A stretch of DNA of 64,000 bases from Clostridia bacterium (GTDB lineage Bacteria; Bacillota; Clostridia; Oscillospirales; Acutalibacteraceae). How positions within the stretch are numbered: position 1 is the stretch's first letter; every line of letters starts with the position of its first letter. Positions 9,035-18,767 of the stretch are shown here, piece after piece. The stretch spans positions 58,469 to 122,468 of the forward strand of contig JAFXFC010000011.1 of the NCBI GenBank assembly GCA_017513525.1. The letters are read 5' to 3'. A model generated the notes under the pieces. The model searched no databases. It had not been told where the DNA came from and saw nothing but the letters and a program-made list of their open reading frames with translations. The translations under genes were made by a program, and so were the position numbers.

Positions 9035-10219
9035 TTAATGGTGGAATAAACGCATTCCTGTAAATGCCATAGCCATGCCGTATTTATCAGCGCATTCAAT
9101 TACAAGATCGTCACGGATAGAACCGCCGGGCTGAACAACGTATTTTACACCGCTCTTCTTAGCTCTTTCAATGTTATCTGAGAAGGGGAAGAAGGCATCT
9201 GAACCGAGGGAGACTCCGTCACGGGAATCAAGGAAAGCTCTCATTTCTTCTGCTGTTAAGGGTTCAGGCTGAGTGGTGAAATATTTCTGCCAGTTACCGT
9301 CTGCACATACATCTTCTTCGTTCTTGTTGATGTAACCGTCTATAACATTGTCACGGTCGGGTCTTCCGATTTCGGGCTTGAAGGGGAGATTTAATACCTT
9401 TTCATGCTGACGAAGGAACCATGTATCAGCCTTTGTACCTGCAAGGCGTGTGCAGTGAATTCTTGACTGCTGACCTGCACCGACACCGATAGCCTGTCCG
9501 TCAAAAGCATAGCAAACAGAGTTTGACTGTGTATATTTAAGAGTAATAAGAGAAATAACAAGATCTCTTGCTGCATCTTCGGGAATGTCCTTATTTGCAG
9601 TTACGATGTTGTTAAGAAGAGAAGCATCAATCTTATAATTATTTCTGCCCTGCTCGAAGGTGATACCGAAAACGTGCTTTCTTTCGATTTCCTCGGGTAC
9701 ATAATCGGGGTCAATTTTAACTATATTATAGTTGCCTTTTCTCTTGGATTTTAATATCTCAAGAGCTTCGGGTGTATAGCCGGGAGCAATAACACCGTCG
9801 GAAACCTCTCTCTTTATAAGAAGTGCTGTTGTAACGTCGCATACGTCGGAAAGTGCTACCCAGTCACCGAAGGAGCACATTCTGTCTGTACCTCTTGCTC
9901 TCGCATATGCACAAGCGAGAGGACTCTCGTCAAGACCTTCAATATCATCAACAAAGCAAGCCTTCTTAAGTGTATCGGAAAGCTTGATACCAACGGCTGC
10001 AGATGTGGGACTTACGTGCTTGAAGGATGTAACTGCGGGAAGTCCTGTTGCTTCCTTAAGCTCCTTTACAAGCTGCCAGGAGTTGAATGCATCAAGGAAA
10101 TTGATATAACCGGGTCTGCCGCTTAAAATTTCAATGGGGAGGTCATTGCCGTTATCCATAAAAATTTTAGAGGGCTTCTGATTGGGATTACAGCCGTATT
10201 TAAGTTCAAATTCTTTCAT
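9035..10219 (-). CDS. purH: Stand-alone AICAR formyltransferase
   Basis: This 394-residue protein corresponds only to the formyltransferase part of PurH; the N-terminal MGS-like IMP cyclohydrolase part is absent. It transfers a formyl group from 10-formyl-THF to AICAR, giving FAICAR. Visible motifs are SFKHVSPTSAAVG (the Lys-His pair of the active site), GVGAGQQSRIHCTRLAG, and the C-terminal VQPGGSIRDDLVIECADKYG. The start has AAGGAG 7 bases upstream, so the short N-terminus is genuine and not a truncated call. The cyclisation step is supplied by the adjacent PurO-like gene upstream. I use the symbol purH for the AICARFT domain only. Confidence 0.92.
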   Translation of the reverse strand: MKEFELKYGCNPNQKPSKIFMDNGNDLPIEILSGRPGYINFLDAFNSWQLVKELKEATGLPAVTSFKHVSPTSAAVGIKLSDTLKKACFVDDIEGLDESPLACAYARARGTDRMCSFGDWVALSDVCDVTTALLIKREVSDGVIAPGYTPEALEILKSKRKGNYNIVKIDPDYVPEEIERKHVFGITFEQGRNNYKIDASLLNNIVTANKDIPEDAARDLVISLITLKYTQSNSVCYAFDGQAIGVGAGQQSRIHCTRLAGTKADTWFLRQHEKVLNLPFKPEIGRPDRDNVIDGYINKNEEDVCADGNWQKYFTTQPEPLTAEEMRAFLDSRDGVSLGSDAFFPFSDNIERAKKSGVKYVVQPGGSIRDDLVIECADKYGMAMAFTGMRLFHH

Positions 10220-10230
10220 GTCAAATCTCC

Positions 10231-10947
10231 TTATACGTTTTTGTTTACGATTCTTGTGTCTGCTTCACCTGTACTGAGGTCAATATATCTAACAAAAAGT
10301 GAAACTTTATTATCTTCGTTCAGATTTTTCCAGATGATGTCCGTTAATGTATCAATGTCAACATCGGGAAGTTCAAGTGTTTTAGGTTCGCCTTCGAAAC
10401 TCGGAAGCGGATTGCCGTCACACTTATATGTATGAATGAACTTTGCCTTACCTGCTATCGGATTCTCGTAAGCGTAAGTATATCTCTGGCAAGAGCTGCC
10501 GTCACCGTCTGCCGACTTAAGTATAGACATTGCATAATTCATTTTGCCGTTTTCGTGGTGAATAATACCTGAAATACGGGGTGTGTAGTTGGGAGCATCG
10601 TCTTCAAATTCACGGGTTCTGAGAGCCTGCTCAAATGTCATCTGCTTATCCATAAGCTCATATATAGTGTCGGTCTGGTCACCGTTAGTAACGATGGTTT
10701 TATTTCCGAGAACTCTTACGGGATAATAGATAATAAGATGAGGGTCAGTCATCTTTGATTCGTCAAAAGCCTTTGTTCTCATAGCATCGCCTTCGGGTAC
10801 AAAAACACGGTTGCGGCTGTTAACGCTTCTGCCCATAATGAAATATGCGGTAACTGCCTTTTTTCCGTCAGCACTTTTGCCTATAATTATTCCTCTGCCG
10901 TGGTAGGGGAGAGAATTAAGTTCACATTCAAGGGATTTGATTTCCAT
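10231..10947 (-). CDS. purO: IMP cyclohydrolase, PurO family
   Basis: This 238-residue protein starts MEIKSLECELNSLPYHGRGI and continues with GKSADGKKAVTAYFIMGRS and NSRNRVFV. This matches the PurO-type IMP cyclohydrolase family, best known from archaea, which closes the ring of FAICAR to give IMP. It is unrelated to the PurH N-terminal domain. It lies 11 bp before the stand-alone AICAR formyltransferase, so the pair replaces a fused PurH. GGAGG lies upstream of the ATG. The family call rests on the N-terminal motifs and the gene context; the rest is less familiar to me. Confidence 0.85.
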   Translation of the reverse strand: MEIKSLECELNSLPYHGRGIIIGKSADGKKAVTAYFIMGRSVNSRNRVFVPEGDAMRTKAFDESKMTDPHLIIYYPVRVLGNKTIVTNGDQTDTIYELMDKQMTFEQALRTREFEDDAPNYTPRISGIIHHENGKMNYAMSILKSADGDGSSCQRYTYAYENPIAGKAKFIHTYKCDGNPLPSFEGEPKTLELPDVDIDTLTDIIWKNLNEDNKVSLFVRYIDLSTGEADTRIVNKNV

Positions 10948-10961
10948 TTAAAATCCTCCGA

Positions 10962-11588
10962 TTATTTAATATATGTTTTGTTGTTTTCTACTGATATTCT
11001 GTCATCGCAGAAAAGCTGAACAGCTTTGGGAAGAATTTTCCACTCAGCCTGCTCCATTATTCTCTTCTGTAATGTTTCAGGGGTATCGTCCTCTGCTACT
11101 TCAACTGCTTTCTGAAGAATTATCGGTCCTGCATCACATTCTGCCGTTACAAAATGAACGGTGGCACCTGAAACCTTGACACCCTTTTTCAGGGCTTCTT
11201 CATGAACGTGTAAACCGTAATATCCTTTGCCGCAGAAGGAGGGGATAAGTGCGGGATGCACATTTATCATTTTATACTGAAAAGCATCGCAGACATTTTC
11301 ATCAAGAATAGTCATAAAGCCTGCATATACTACTAAGTCAACTTCTTCTTGGAGAAGTAAGTCTCTCATAGCACGGCTATAGGATGCAATGTCAGCATAT
11401 TCTTTTCTTATAAGTGTTCTTGTCTTAATTCCGTTCTCTTCGGCACGGGTGAGTGCGTATGCATCGGCTTTGGAGGAAATTACGCAGGTAATTTTTCCGT
11501 TACCGAGTTCCCCTCTCTTTGCGGCATCAATAAGTGCCTGAAGGTTTGTGCCGCCGCCGGATACAAGAACTGCAATTCTCTTACTCAT
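10962..11588 (-). CDS. purN: Phosphoribosylglycinamide formyltransferase
   Basis: This 208-residue enzyme transfers a formyl group from 10-formyl-THF to GAR. The start ISGGG-type loop appears as VLVSGGGTNLQALID (residues 7-21). The catalytic region reads MINVHPALIPSFCGKGYYG, with the conserved Asn and His, and is followed by SGATVHFVTAECDAGPII with the catalytic Asp. The length fits the family. The ATG overlaps the purM stop by one base (TAATG), so translation is probably coupled. Confidence 0.96.
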   Translation of the reverse strand: MSKRIAVLVSGGGTNLQALIDAAKRGELGNGKITCVISSKADAYALTRAEENGIKTRTLIRKEYADIASYSRAMRDLLLQEEVDLVVYAGFMTILDENVCDAFQYKMINVHPALIPSFCGKGYYGLHVHEEALKKGVKVSGATVHFVTAECDAGPIILQKAVEVAEDDTPETLQKRIMEQAEWKILPKAVQLFCDDRISVENNKTYIK

Positions 11589-12640
11589 TACAGAAGTACC
11601 TTCTCTTCGCCTTTGATGATTTCACCGATAACATAGGCGTCGATGCCGTTTTCCTTGAGAATGGAGAGTGAAAGTTCAACTTCATCGGCAGGAACAACAA
11701 TGCTCATACCGACACCCATATTGTAGGTATTAAACATATCTCTTTCGGGAATTTTTCCCCATTTTGCAATTACTTCGAAGATGGGAAGCACCTTAACAGC
11801 GGACTTGTCAATTTTTGCGCAAAGTCCGTCAGGAATACTTCTCGGAATATTTTCATAGAAGCCGCCGCCTGTGATGTGGGAAATGCCCTTAACCTGAACC
11901 TTTTCAATAAGAGCAAGAACGGGCTTTACATAAATCTTTGTGGGAACAAGAAGAGCTTCTGCAATGCTCTTTCCGCCAAGCTCTTCACGGGGAACATAAA
12001 GCTCGGGGTTATTGTTGTCAATATCAAAAACCTTACGGCAAAGACTAAAACCGTTAGAGTGAATACCTGTTGAAGGAAGAGCAATAACAACATCACCTTC
12101 AGTCATCTTGCTGTTGTCAATCATCTTAGGCTTGTCAACAACACCTACGGCAAAGCCTGCAAGGTCGTAATCCTCTTCGGGCATAAGACCGGGATGTTCA
12201 GCAGTTTCACCGCCTATAAGAGCGGCACCTGACTGAACGCAGCCTTCAGCAACACCGCCTACGATTTCGGCAATCTTCTCGGGGAAGTTCTTGCCGCAGG
12301 CAATGTAGTCAAGAAAGAATAATGGTTTCGCGCCGACACAGATAATGTCGTTTACACACATAGCAACGGCATCAATGCCGATGGTATCGTGCTTATCCAT
12401 AAGGATAGCTAATTTAACTTTAGTACCGCAACCGTCAGTGCCGGAAACAGAAATAGGATGTTCCATTCCGGCAACACAGCTCAGATCAAAGCAACCGCCG
12501 AAACCTCCTACATCATCCACAGAACCCTCATTGCGGGTTCTTGCAACGTGCTTTTTCATCAGTTCTACTGCTTTATAACCTGCAGTAATGTCTACGCCTG
12601 CAGCTGCATAGCTTGCAGAAAATGAATTTTTATGATCCAT
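11588..12640 (-). CDS. purM: Phosphoribosylformylglycinamidine cyclo-ligase
   Basis: This is a 350-residue AIR synthetase that closes the imidazole ring of FGAM with ATP. It has the family features SYAAAGVDITAGYKAVELMK near the start, then GTDGCGTKVKLAI, AMCVNDIICVGAKPLFFLDY and ALIGGETAEHPG. The C-terminal part shows HITGGGFYENIPR. AGGAGAATG precedes the ATG. It lies 21 bp after purF and overlaps purN by one base. Confidence 0.96.
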   Translation of the reverse strand: MDHKNSFSASYAAAGVDITAGYKAVELMKKHVARTRNEGSVDDVGGFGGCFDLSCVAGMEHPISVSGTDGCGTKVKLAILMDKHDTIGIDAVAMCVNDIICVGAKPLFFLDYIACGKNFPEKIAEIVGGVAEGCVQSGAALIGGETAEHPGLMPEEDYDLAGFAVGVVDKPKMIDNSKMTEGDVVIALPSTGIHSNGFSLCRKVFDIDNNNPELYVPREELGGKSIAEALLVPTKIYVKPVLALIEKVQVKGISHITGGGFYENIPRSIPDGLCAKIDKSAVKVLPIFEVIAKWGKIPERDMFNTYNMGVGMSIVVPADEVELSLSILKENGIDAYVIGEIIKGEEKVLL

Positions 12641-12661
12641 ATTACATTCTCCTGTGTTATT

Positions 12662-14086
12662 TTATTCTTTTCCGTTCCAACAATAGGTACAAAGATTTTC
12701 CTTGGGAAGTCCTATAGCCTCTATAAGACCTTCCATTGTCTGAAATTCTAGGGATGCAAAATGAAGCTTTGTGCTTATTGTGCTTCGAAGCTTCTTGCCT
12801 CTTTCGGTAGAGGGATCTGAATATTCATCAAGATGCTTTAAGCCTTCATCGCCCTCAAGCTCATATATGGTGCTTCTTGTGATAAGCTCCATATCATTTG
12901 TGGCTCTTGAAAAATTAAGATATTTGCAGCCGTACATAATGGGAGGACAAGCAGACCTCATATGTACGGATTTAGCACCGTTATCATAAAGGAAATCAAC
13001 CGTTTCACGAAGCTGAGTTCCTCTGACTATTGAGTCATCAACAAACAGAAGATTTTTTCCTTCTATCAGCTCATGTACGGGAATCTGCTTCATCTTTGCG
13101 ATTCTGTTTCTTTCCTTCTGATTTGAAGGAGTAAAGCTTCTGGGCCATGTAGGTGTATATTTTATAAACGGTCTTGCAAAGGGAATATCACTTTCGTTTG
13201 CATAGCCTATTGCGTGGGGCGTTCCCGAATCGGGCACACCGCCTACATAATCAACATCTTTGCAAAGGTCGGTCTTCTTGTCGTTTCTTGCAAGAATTTC
13301 ACCGTTTTTGTAACGCATAATTTCAACGTTAACACCTTCATAGGTGGAGGTTGAATAGCCGTAATAGGTCCATAAGAATGAGCAGATTCTCATTTCTTTA
13401 CGGGGAGGGGATAGCTGTGTCACACCTTCTGCGGTGATTTCCACGATTTCTCCGGGGCCTAATTCCTTATAATCGGAATATCCGAGTTTTTTATATGCGA
13501 AGGACTCGAATGCTGCACAGTAGCCGTCCTCGCTTTTGCCGAGAATTACGGGGATTCTTCCCATTTTGTCACGGGCTGCAATTATTGCTCCGTCATCCTT
13601 GAGAATAAGGATGTTTGCCGTGCCGTCAATGGAATCCTGTGCAAAGGTAATGCCCTCTACGAAGCTGCTTTTCTGATTAATCAGAGCTGCTACAAGCTCT
13701 GTTGAATTCACGGCACCGCCCGTCATAGCACCGAAATGACCGCTTGAGAAGGTGAGGTACTGTTTTATAAGTGCTTCTGCATTGTTGATGATACCGATAA
13801 TGCAGATAGCATAAGTGCCTAGATTTGAACGTATAAGAAGGGGCTGAGGCTCACTGTCGTTGATACAGCCTATAGCCGAAGAGCCTTCCATTTCATCAAA
13901 AATATCTTCAAATTTTGTTCTGAAGGGTGAGTTTCTTATGTTGTGAATAACTCTCTGCAGACCTATTTTTTTGTCATAGGCTGCCATACCGCCGCTTTTT
14001 GTGCCGAGATGTGAGTGATAGTCTGTTCCGAAGAACACGTCGCTCATAGCATCGGTTTTACAAGCGGCACCGAAAAATCCGCCCAT
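12662..14086 (-). CDS. purF: Amidophosphoribosyltransferase homologue lacking the glutaminase nucleophile
   Basis: This 474-residue protein aligns along its length with PurF, which makes phosphoribosylamine from PRPP and glutamine. The C-terminal phosphoribosyltransferase domain looks intact: GGVPDSGTPHAIGYA (282-296) and the PRPP loop FVDDSIVRGTQ (348-358). Four cysteines match those that hold the 4Fe-4S cluster in Bacillus PurF: Cys235, 387, 466 and 469. The N-terminus is unusual. The protein begins MGGFFGAAC, with Gly where the family needs the N-terminal nucleophilic Cys (MCG.. or processed CG..). GGAGG stands 8 bases before this ATG, so no alternative start restores a Cys. Either it uses free ammonia or it is a specialised paralogue. 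Similar MGG-type homologues occur in other anaerobes, from memory. Confidence 0.85.
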   Translation of the reverse strand: MGGFFGAACKTDAMSDVFFGTDYHSHLGTKSGGMAAYDKKIGLQRVIHNIRNSPFRTKFEDIFDEMEGSSAIGCINDSEPQPLLIRSNLGTYAICIIGIINNAEALIKQYLTFSSGHFGAMTGGAVNSTELVAALINQKSSFVEGITFAQDSIDGTANILILKDDGAIIAARDKMGRIPVILGKSEDGYCAAFESFAYKKLGYSDYKELGPGEIVEITAEGVTQLSPPRKEMRICSFLWTYYGYSTSTYEGVNVEIMRYKNGEILARNDKKTDLCKDVDYVGGVPDSGTPHAIGYANESDIPFARPFIKYTPTWPRSFTPSNQKERNRIAKMKQIPVHELIEGKNLLFVDDSIVRGTQLRETVDFLYDNGAKSVHMRSACPPIMYGCKYLNFSRATNDMELITRSTIYELEGDEGLKHLDEYSDPSTERGKKLRSTISTKLHFASLEFQTMEGLIEAIGLPKENLCTYCWNGKE

Positions 14087-14123
14087 GTTTTCTTCCTCCG
14101 TTTCTGTGTTTTAATTGCTGTTA

Positions 14124-14612
14124 TTAAAGCTGAGAAAGAACGTTTTTATCCTTTTCAAGAACTGTTGCAGCTGCAGCTTTTCTTTTTGCATCAAGCTTTA
14201 AGGCCAGTTCTTTATCTTCTACCGCAATAATCTGTGCTGCAAGAAGTGCGGCATTTGCACCGCCGTTTATGGCAACCGTTGCAACGGGAATTCCGGGAGG
14301 CATCATAACTGTTGATAAAAGAGCATCCATACCGTCAAGAACGGAGGATTTGCAGGGAATACCGATAACAGGCAAGGTTGTATTTGCCGCAACAGCACCT
14401 GCTAAATGTGCTGCCATGCCTGCTGCCGCAATAATTGCACCGAAGCCGTTTTCACGGGCATTAAGAGAAAAATCTCTTGCTTCTTCGGGTGTGCGGTGTG
14501 CAGAATATATATGAACTTCAAAAGGAATTTCAAGCTCTTTTAATGTGTCAGTTGCTTTTTTGATAATGGGAAGATCGCTGTCACTGCCCATTACAATTCC
14601 GACTTTCTTCAT
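14124..14612 (-). CDS. purE: 5-(carboxyamino)imidazole ribonucleotide mutase
   Basis: This 162-residue protein starts VGIVMGSDSDLPIIKKA and contains SAHRTPEEA and IAAAGMAAHLAGAVAANT, the signatures of class I PurE. It moves the carboxyl group of N5-CAIR to give CAIR. AGGAGG precedes the ATG. It follows pyrB by 40 bp with no terminator, which links the pyrimidine and purine genes in one run. purK, the usual partner, is not in the window. Confidence 0.96.
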   Translation of the reverse strand: MKKVGIVMGSDSDLPIIKKATDTLKELEIPFEVHIYSAHRTPEEARDFSLNARENGFGAIIAAAGMAAHLAGAVAANTTLPVIGIPCKSSVLDGMDALLSTVMMPPGIPVATVAINGGANAALLAAQIIAVEDKELALKLDAKRKAAAATVLEKDKNVLSQL

Positions 14613-14652
14613 TTTCTACCTCCTGATTGTGAGAAATTTTTTATAAAAACTT

Positions 14653-15732
14653 TCAGTTGACCTTGCTTTCACAGTAGATACATCTGTAAACTTTGTTTTT
14701 TGCGTCCACAAGCTTGAACTTATGCTGAAGCTCCTGCTCAACAGATGTTATGCACTTGCTGTTTTTACAGCTTAATGAATCGCTGACTATATAATCTTCA
14801 TTGGAGTGATAAACACTGTCCTTTTCGGCTTCCTCTAAAAGTTTCAGAATAAGAGCCATTCTGATGTATTTTCCGTTGAGTGCCTGCTTGAAATAACATG
14901 CTCTGGGGTCTTTATCGACTGCAACACTAATTTCATTTACACGGGGAAGGGGATGCATTATTGTGAGATCCTCTTTTGCAAGTGTCAGCTTTTCGGTGTC
15001 AAGGCAATAAGAATCCTTGAGCTTGAGATACTCGTTGAAATCGGAAAATCTCTCCTGCTGAATTCTTGTCATATAAAGAATATCAAGAGAGGGCAGAGCT
15101 TCTTCAAGGCTTACGGTTTCTTTGTATTCTCCCTCGTTAAGATACTTTTCTCTTATGCTTGCGGGAAGCTTTAATTCTTCGGGAGAGATAAGAACAACAT
15201 TTATGTTTTCGTATCTTGAAAGAGCCTCAATAAGTGAGTGAACGGTTCTGCCGTATCTGAGATCTCCGCAGAAGCCTATTGTCAGATTACTGAGGCTTCC
15301 TTTTTCGCGGTGTATTGTAAGAAGGTCTGTAAGTGTCTGGGTGGGGTGGTTATGAGCACCGTCACCTGCATTGATAACGGGAATATCTGCATTTTCCGAT
15401 GCTACAAATGGAGCACCCTCTTTGGGATGACGCATTGCAATAATATCAGCATAACAGCTGATAACCTTTGCGGTATCGGCAACACTTTCACCTTTTGCTG
15501 CAGATGAGCTTGTGGCTTCGGAAAAACCGAGAACTGAGCCGCCGAGCTCCAACATTGCAGCCTCAAAGCTGAGCCTTGTTCTGGTTGAAGGCTCATAGAA
15601 AAGAGTTGCAAGTTTTTTTCTCTTGCATTTTTCTGCATACTTATCGGGATTTTCAATTATATCCTTTGCTGTTTCAATTAGAGCATCTATCTCGGGGACT
15701 GATAAATCAAAGATACTTATAAGACTTCTCAT
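14653..15732 (-). CDS. pyrB: Aspartate carbamoyltransferase fused to a PyrI-type zinc domain
   Basis: Residues 1 to about 305 are a catalytic PyrB chain, which joins carbamoyl phosphate and aspartate: [13 protein letters not shown] binds carbamoyl phosphate, followed by [11 protein letters not shown] and MHPLPR. The last 50 residues are extra. They carry Cys322, Cys327, Cys351 and Cys354 in the pattern [16 protein letters not shown]. The spacing (5, 24, 3) equals that of the zinc cysteines in the regulatory chain PyrI of E. coli. The nucleotide-binding allosteric domain of PyrI is absent. So this is a PyrB with only the zinc domain attached. It lies between pyrE and purE, with AAAGGAG before the ATG. 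Confidence 0.93.
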   Translation of the reverse strand: MRSLISIFDLSVPEIDALIETAKDIIENPDKYAEKCKRKKLATLFYEPSTRTRLSFEAAMLELGGSVLGFSEATSSSAAKGESVADTAKVISCYADIIAMRHPKEGAPFVASENADIPVINAGDGAHNHPTQTLTDLLTIHREKGSLSNLTIGFCGDLRYGRTVHSLIEALSRYENINVVLISPEELKLPASIREKYLNEGEYKETVSLEEALPSLDILYMTRIQQERFSDFNEYLKLKDSYCLDTEKLTLAKEDLTIMHPLPRVNEISVAVDKDPRACYFKQALNGKYIRMALILKLLEEAEKDSVYHSNEDYIVSDSLSCKNSKCITSVEQELQHKFKLVDAKNKVYRCIYCESKVN

Positions 15733-15749
15733 TTTCAGATCTCCTTTGG

Positions 15750-16406
15750 TTATGCCTTTGCGCCGTTTACTTCAAGGTATTTCTTTATACGGTCAACATT
15801 TTCTTTATTTTCGGGCTTTTCTTCAAGATATTCAATTATATCGTAAACATCAACAACGGAATATACGGGGAAGCCGAATTCCTCGCCAACCTCAGCCATT
15901 GCAGATTTTTCTGTCTGACCCTTTTCTTTTCTGTCAACCATAACGAATGTTGCGGCAACCTTTGTGCCCTTAAGAGAAGAAAGGATTGACATGCTTTCTC
16001 TGATAGCTGTTCCTGCTGTGATAACATCTTCAACTATTACGATTTCTTCGCCTTCGCTGGGCTTATAGCCTACGAAAACGCCGCCTTCACCGTGATCCTT
16101 TTCTTCTTTTCTGTTGAAGAAGAAGGGAACATCAAGTCCCTCTTTTGAAAGAGCACAAGCCACGGATACAGCAATCGGAATACCTTTATAAGCAGGTCCG
16201 TAAAGAACAGTCTTTTTGTTGCCTACCTTTTCAAAATAAGCCTTTGCGTAAAATTCGCCGAGCTTTGAAATCTGATCGCCTGTTTTTATATCGCCTGCGT
16301 TGATGAAATAAGGAATTTTTCTTCCGCTTTTTGCTGTGAAATCACCGAATTTAAGAACGCCGGCTGATTCTAAAAACTGTATAAATTCTCTTTTATAACC
16401 TTCCAT
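15750..16406 (-). CDS. pyrE: Orotate phosphoribosyltransferase
   Basis: This 218-residue enzyme adds PRPP to orotate to make OMP. The PRPP loop [16 protein letters not shown] lies near residues 120-135, and the N-terminal substrate region is [19 protein letters not shown] sits 8 bases before the ATG at 16406. A GTG at 16415 is possible but overlaps this site. It lies 17 bp before pyrB and directly after pyrF. Confidence 0.95.
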   Translation of the reverse strand: MEGYKREFIQFLESAGVLKFGDFTAKSGRKIPYFINAGDIKTGDQISKLGEFYAKAYFEKVGNKKTVLYGPAYKGIPIAVSVACALSKEGLDVPFFFNRKEEKDHGEGGVFVGYKPSEGEEIVIVEDVITAGTAIRESMSILSSLKGTKVAATFVMVDRKEKGQTEKSAMAEVGEEFGFPVYSVVDVYDIIEYLEEKPENKENVDRIKKYLEVNGAKA

Positions 16407-16423
16407 ATCTGTCACCTTTCTTC

Positions 16424-17122
16424 TTAATCTACAAATTCAGCTACGCAGCGGCGGTATGCGGCTACGGGGTCAGTAGCACCTGTTATGGGTCTTCCCACAA
16501 CTATATAGTCAGAGCCTATTTTCTTTGCCTCAGCGGGAGTCATAACTCTCTTCTGATCGCCTATATCTCCGTCAGCGAAACGCACACCGGGAGTTACTGT
16601 AACAAAGTCCTTGCCGCAGGTATCATGCACCTTTCCTGCTTCAAGGGGAGAGCATACAACGCCGTCAAGTCCTGCCTTTGCAGCATTAGCTGCGTAGTGC
16701 ATAACAACCTTGTCAATGGGTTCTTTTATGAGAAGGTCATTTTCCATAGCTTCCTGATCTGTGGAGGTAAGCTGAGTTACTGCAATAAGAATGGGACGGG
16801 TTCCGTCTGCTCTTGTTAAGCCTTCAATTGCAGCTTCCATCATTCTTACAGTACCTGATGCGTGAAGATTTGTCATATCAACATCAAGACCCGAAAGAAC
16901 AGCCATTGCACTTTTAACTGTGTTGGGGATATCGTGAAGCTTTAAGTCAAGGAATATTTTATGACCTCTTGCTTTAATTTCTCTGACAATTTCGGGGCCT
17001 GCACCGTAGAAAAGCTCCATGCCGATTTTAACAAAAGGCTTTTCATCTGTGAAAAGATCAAGAAAACTCATAACTTTTTCCTTGCTCGGAAAATCGCATG
17101 CAATAATTACATCTTTACCCAT
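16424..17122 (-). CDS. pyrF: Orotidine 5'-phosphate decarboxylase
   Basis: This 232-residue TIM-barrel enzyme decarboxylates OMP to UMP. It has the catalytic signature [13 protein letters not shown] near residue 60, with the conserved Asp-Lys-Asp set, and the phosphate-binding end [11 protein letters not shown]. The start overlaps the pyrD stop by one base (TAATG). AGGAGG stands upstream. Confidence 0.96.
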   Translation of the reverse strand: MGKDVIIACDFPSKEKVMSFLDLFTDEKPFVKIGMELFYGAGPEIVREIKARGHKIFLDLKLHDIPNTVKSAMAVLSGLDVDMTNLHASGTVRMMEAAIEGLTRADGTRPILIAVTQLTSTDQEAMENDLLIKEPIDKVVMHYAANAAKAGLDGVVCSPLEAGKVHDTCGKDFVTVTPGVRFADGDIGDQKRVMTPAEAKKIGSDYIVVGRPITGATDPVAAYRRCVAEFVD

Positions 17123-18033
17123 TATTTTGCTCCTCCTATAATCTCACTGAGTGAATTTATTTTGTATTTTTCCATTACTTCGGGAAGTGCGTTTATTATA
17201 TCTCTTGATGCAAACGGATCAACGAGGTTTGCAGCACCTATTTCAACTGCCGTGGCACCTGCCAGCATCATTTCAATAACATCTTCCGCACTTGAAACAC
17301 CGCCCATTCCTACAACAGGTATGTTAACGGCATTTGCCACCTGATATACCATTCTGACAGCTACGGGGAAGATAGCACTTCCCGAAAAACCGCCCATTTT
17401 GTTGGCTATAACAGGCTTTTTTGTTTTAAGATCTATTCTCATTCCGAGAAGAGTATTTATAAGACTTATTCCGTCTGCTCCCGCTTCTTCGCAAGCCTTT
17501 GCAATGCTTACGATGTCCGTGACATTGGGGGAGAGCTTTATTATGACGGGTTTTGTTGTTACCTTTTTTACAGCTTTTGTAACTTCGGCTGCAGCCTCGG
17601 GGGATGTTCCGAAGCTCATACCTCCGCCGTGAACATTAGGACAGCTTACATTTACTTCAAGCCAGCCTACCTCTTCACATTTATCTAATTTTTCACAAGT
17701 ATATGCATAGTCTTCAACCGAAAAGCCGCTGACATTTGCCATAACCTTCTTATGAAAAACCTTTCTCATTTTAGGAAGCTCTTCGGAAATAACCTTTTCT
17801 ACTCCGGGATTCTGAAGTCCTACTGCATTTATCATGCCTGCAGTGCATTCGGCAATTCTCGGGGTGGGATTGCCGAAACGGGGATCTTTTGTTGTTCCCT
17901 TGAAAGAGAATGTTCCGAGAATATTTATATCGTAAAGCTCGGCGAATTCATAGCCGTAGCCAAAGGTTCCGCTTGCGGGGATAACGGGATTGTCAAGGGT
18001 TATTCCGCAAAGGTCAACACTCATTTTTCCCAT
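17122..18033 (-). CDS. pyrD: Dihydroorotate dehydrogenase, class 1B catalytic subunit
   Basis: This 303-residue FMN enzyme oxidises dihydroorotate to orotate. Class 1 is shown by the active-site Cys in [15 protein letters not shown]. Other features are [15 protein letters not shown] near the start and [14 protein letters not shown] and [13 protein letters not shown] near the end. Class 1B enzymes pass electrons to NAD through PyrK, encoded immediately upstream. pyrD overlaps the end of pyrK by 13 bp, with AAAGGAGGAG as ribosome binding site. Confidence 0.96.
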   Translation of the reverse strand: MGKMSVDLCGITLDNPVIPASGTFGYGYEFAELYDINILGTFSFKGTTKDPRFGNPTPRIAECTAGMINAVGLQNPGVEKVISEELPKMRKVFHKKVMANVSGFSVEDYAYTCEKLDKCEEVGWLEVNVSCPNVHGGGMSFGTSPEAAAEVTKAVKKVTTKPVIIKLSPNVTDIVSIAKACEEAGADGISLINTLLGMRIDLKTKKPVIANKMGGFSGSAIFPVAVRMVYQVANAVNIPVVGMGGVSSAEDVIEMMLAGATAVEIGAANLVDPFASRDIINALPEVMEKYKINSLSEIIGGAK

Positions 18034-18758
18034 ATTATCTCCTCCTTTTTAAGAACGGGTCCGTCCTTGCATATTCTCTTGTTGCCGTAAAGTGTTTTGC
18101 ATGAGCAACCCATACAAGCACCGAAACCGCAGCCCATTCTCTCTTCAAAGCTGAACTGACCTTCTATTGAGGTTGCATTGTAAAGAGCCTTCAGCATGGG
18201 TTCGGGACCGCAGGTGTAAAAATATGTTGCATCGGTGTACTTTTCAAGAGCATTTGTTACAAAGCCCTTTACTCCGCAGCTTCCGTCAACTGTTGTAACT
18301 GTTACATCACAGCCGAGAGCAGAAAATTCCTTTTGGAAGAAAACTTCACTTTCTGTGTTGAAGCCGAGAATTACATTTACATTTTTACCCTCTGAAAGAA
18401 GCTTTTTAGCAAGCATATAAAGGGGAGGCACACCTACACCGCCGCCGACAAGAAGAACATTGTTTCCTGAAGCACAGGTGTCATAGCCGTTTCCGAGTCC
18501 CGTGAGGATATCAAGAGTGCCTTCTCTCATTTTGCTCATCATTTCGGTGCCTTTGCCGACTACCTTGTAAATGATGGTGAGGATATCTCCCTCAACATCA
18601 TTTACTGAAATGGGACGTCTGAGATAAAGCCCGTCAAGCTTTATATTTACAAACTGACCGGGGGAGGTTATATCCGAGGTGTCGCCCTTAAGACGCATAA
18701 GATATACATCCTTTGTCAGAGGTCGGTTTTCTGTTATCTGAAATAAACTCTGTTTCAT
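18021..18758 (-). CDS. pyrK: Dihydroorotate dehydrogenase electron-transfer subunit
   Basis: This 245-residue protein is of the ferredoxin-reductase type. The FAD-binding RRPISVN lies near residue 50 and the NAD-binding region is LLVGGGVGVPPLYML. The C-terminal 2Fe-2S site reads CGFGACMGCSCK then ICKDGP, giving the four ligand cysteines of the family. It takes electrons from PyrD and passes them to NAD+. AAGGAG precedes the ATG. It follows carB by 9 bp. Confidence 0.95.
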   Translation of the reverse strand: MKQSLFQITENRPLTKDVYLMRLKGDTSDITSPGQFVNIKLDGLYLRRPISVNDVEGDILTIIYKVVGKGTEMMSKMREGTLDILTGLGNGYDTCASGNNVLLVGGGVGVPPLYMLAKKLLSEGKNVNVILGFNTESEVFFQKEFSALGCDVTVTTVDGSCGVKGFVTNALEKYTDATYFYTCGPEPMLKALYNATSIEGQFSFEERMGCGFGACMGCSCKTLYGNKRICKDGPVLKKEEIIWEK

Positions 18759-18767
18759 TTTTTCTCC

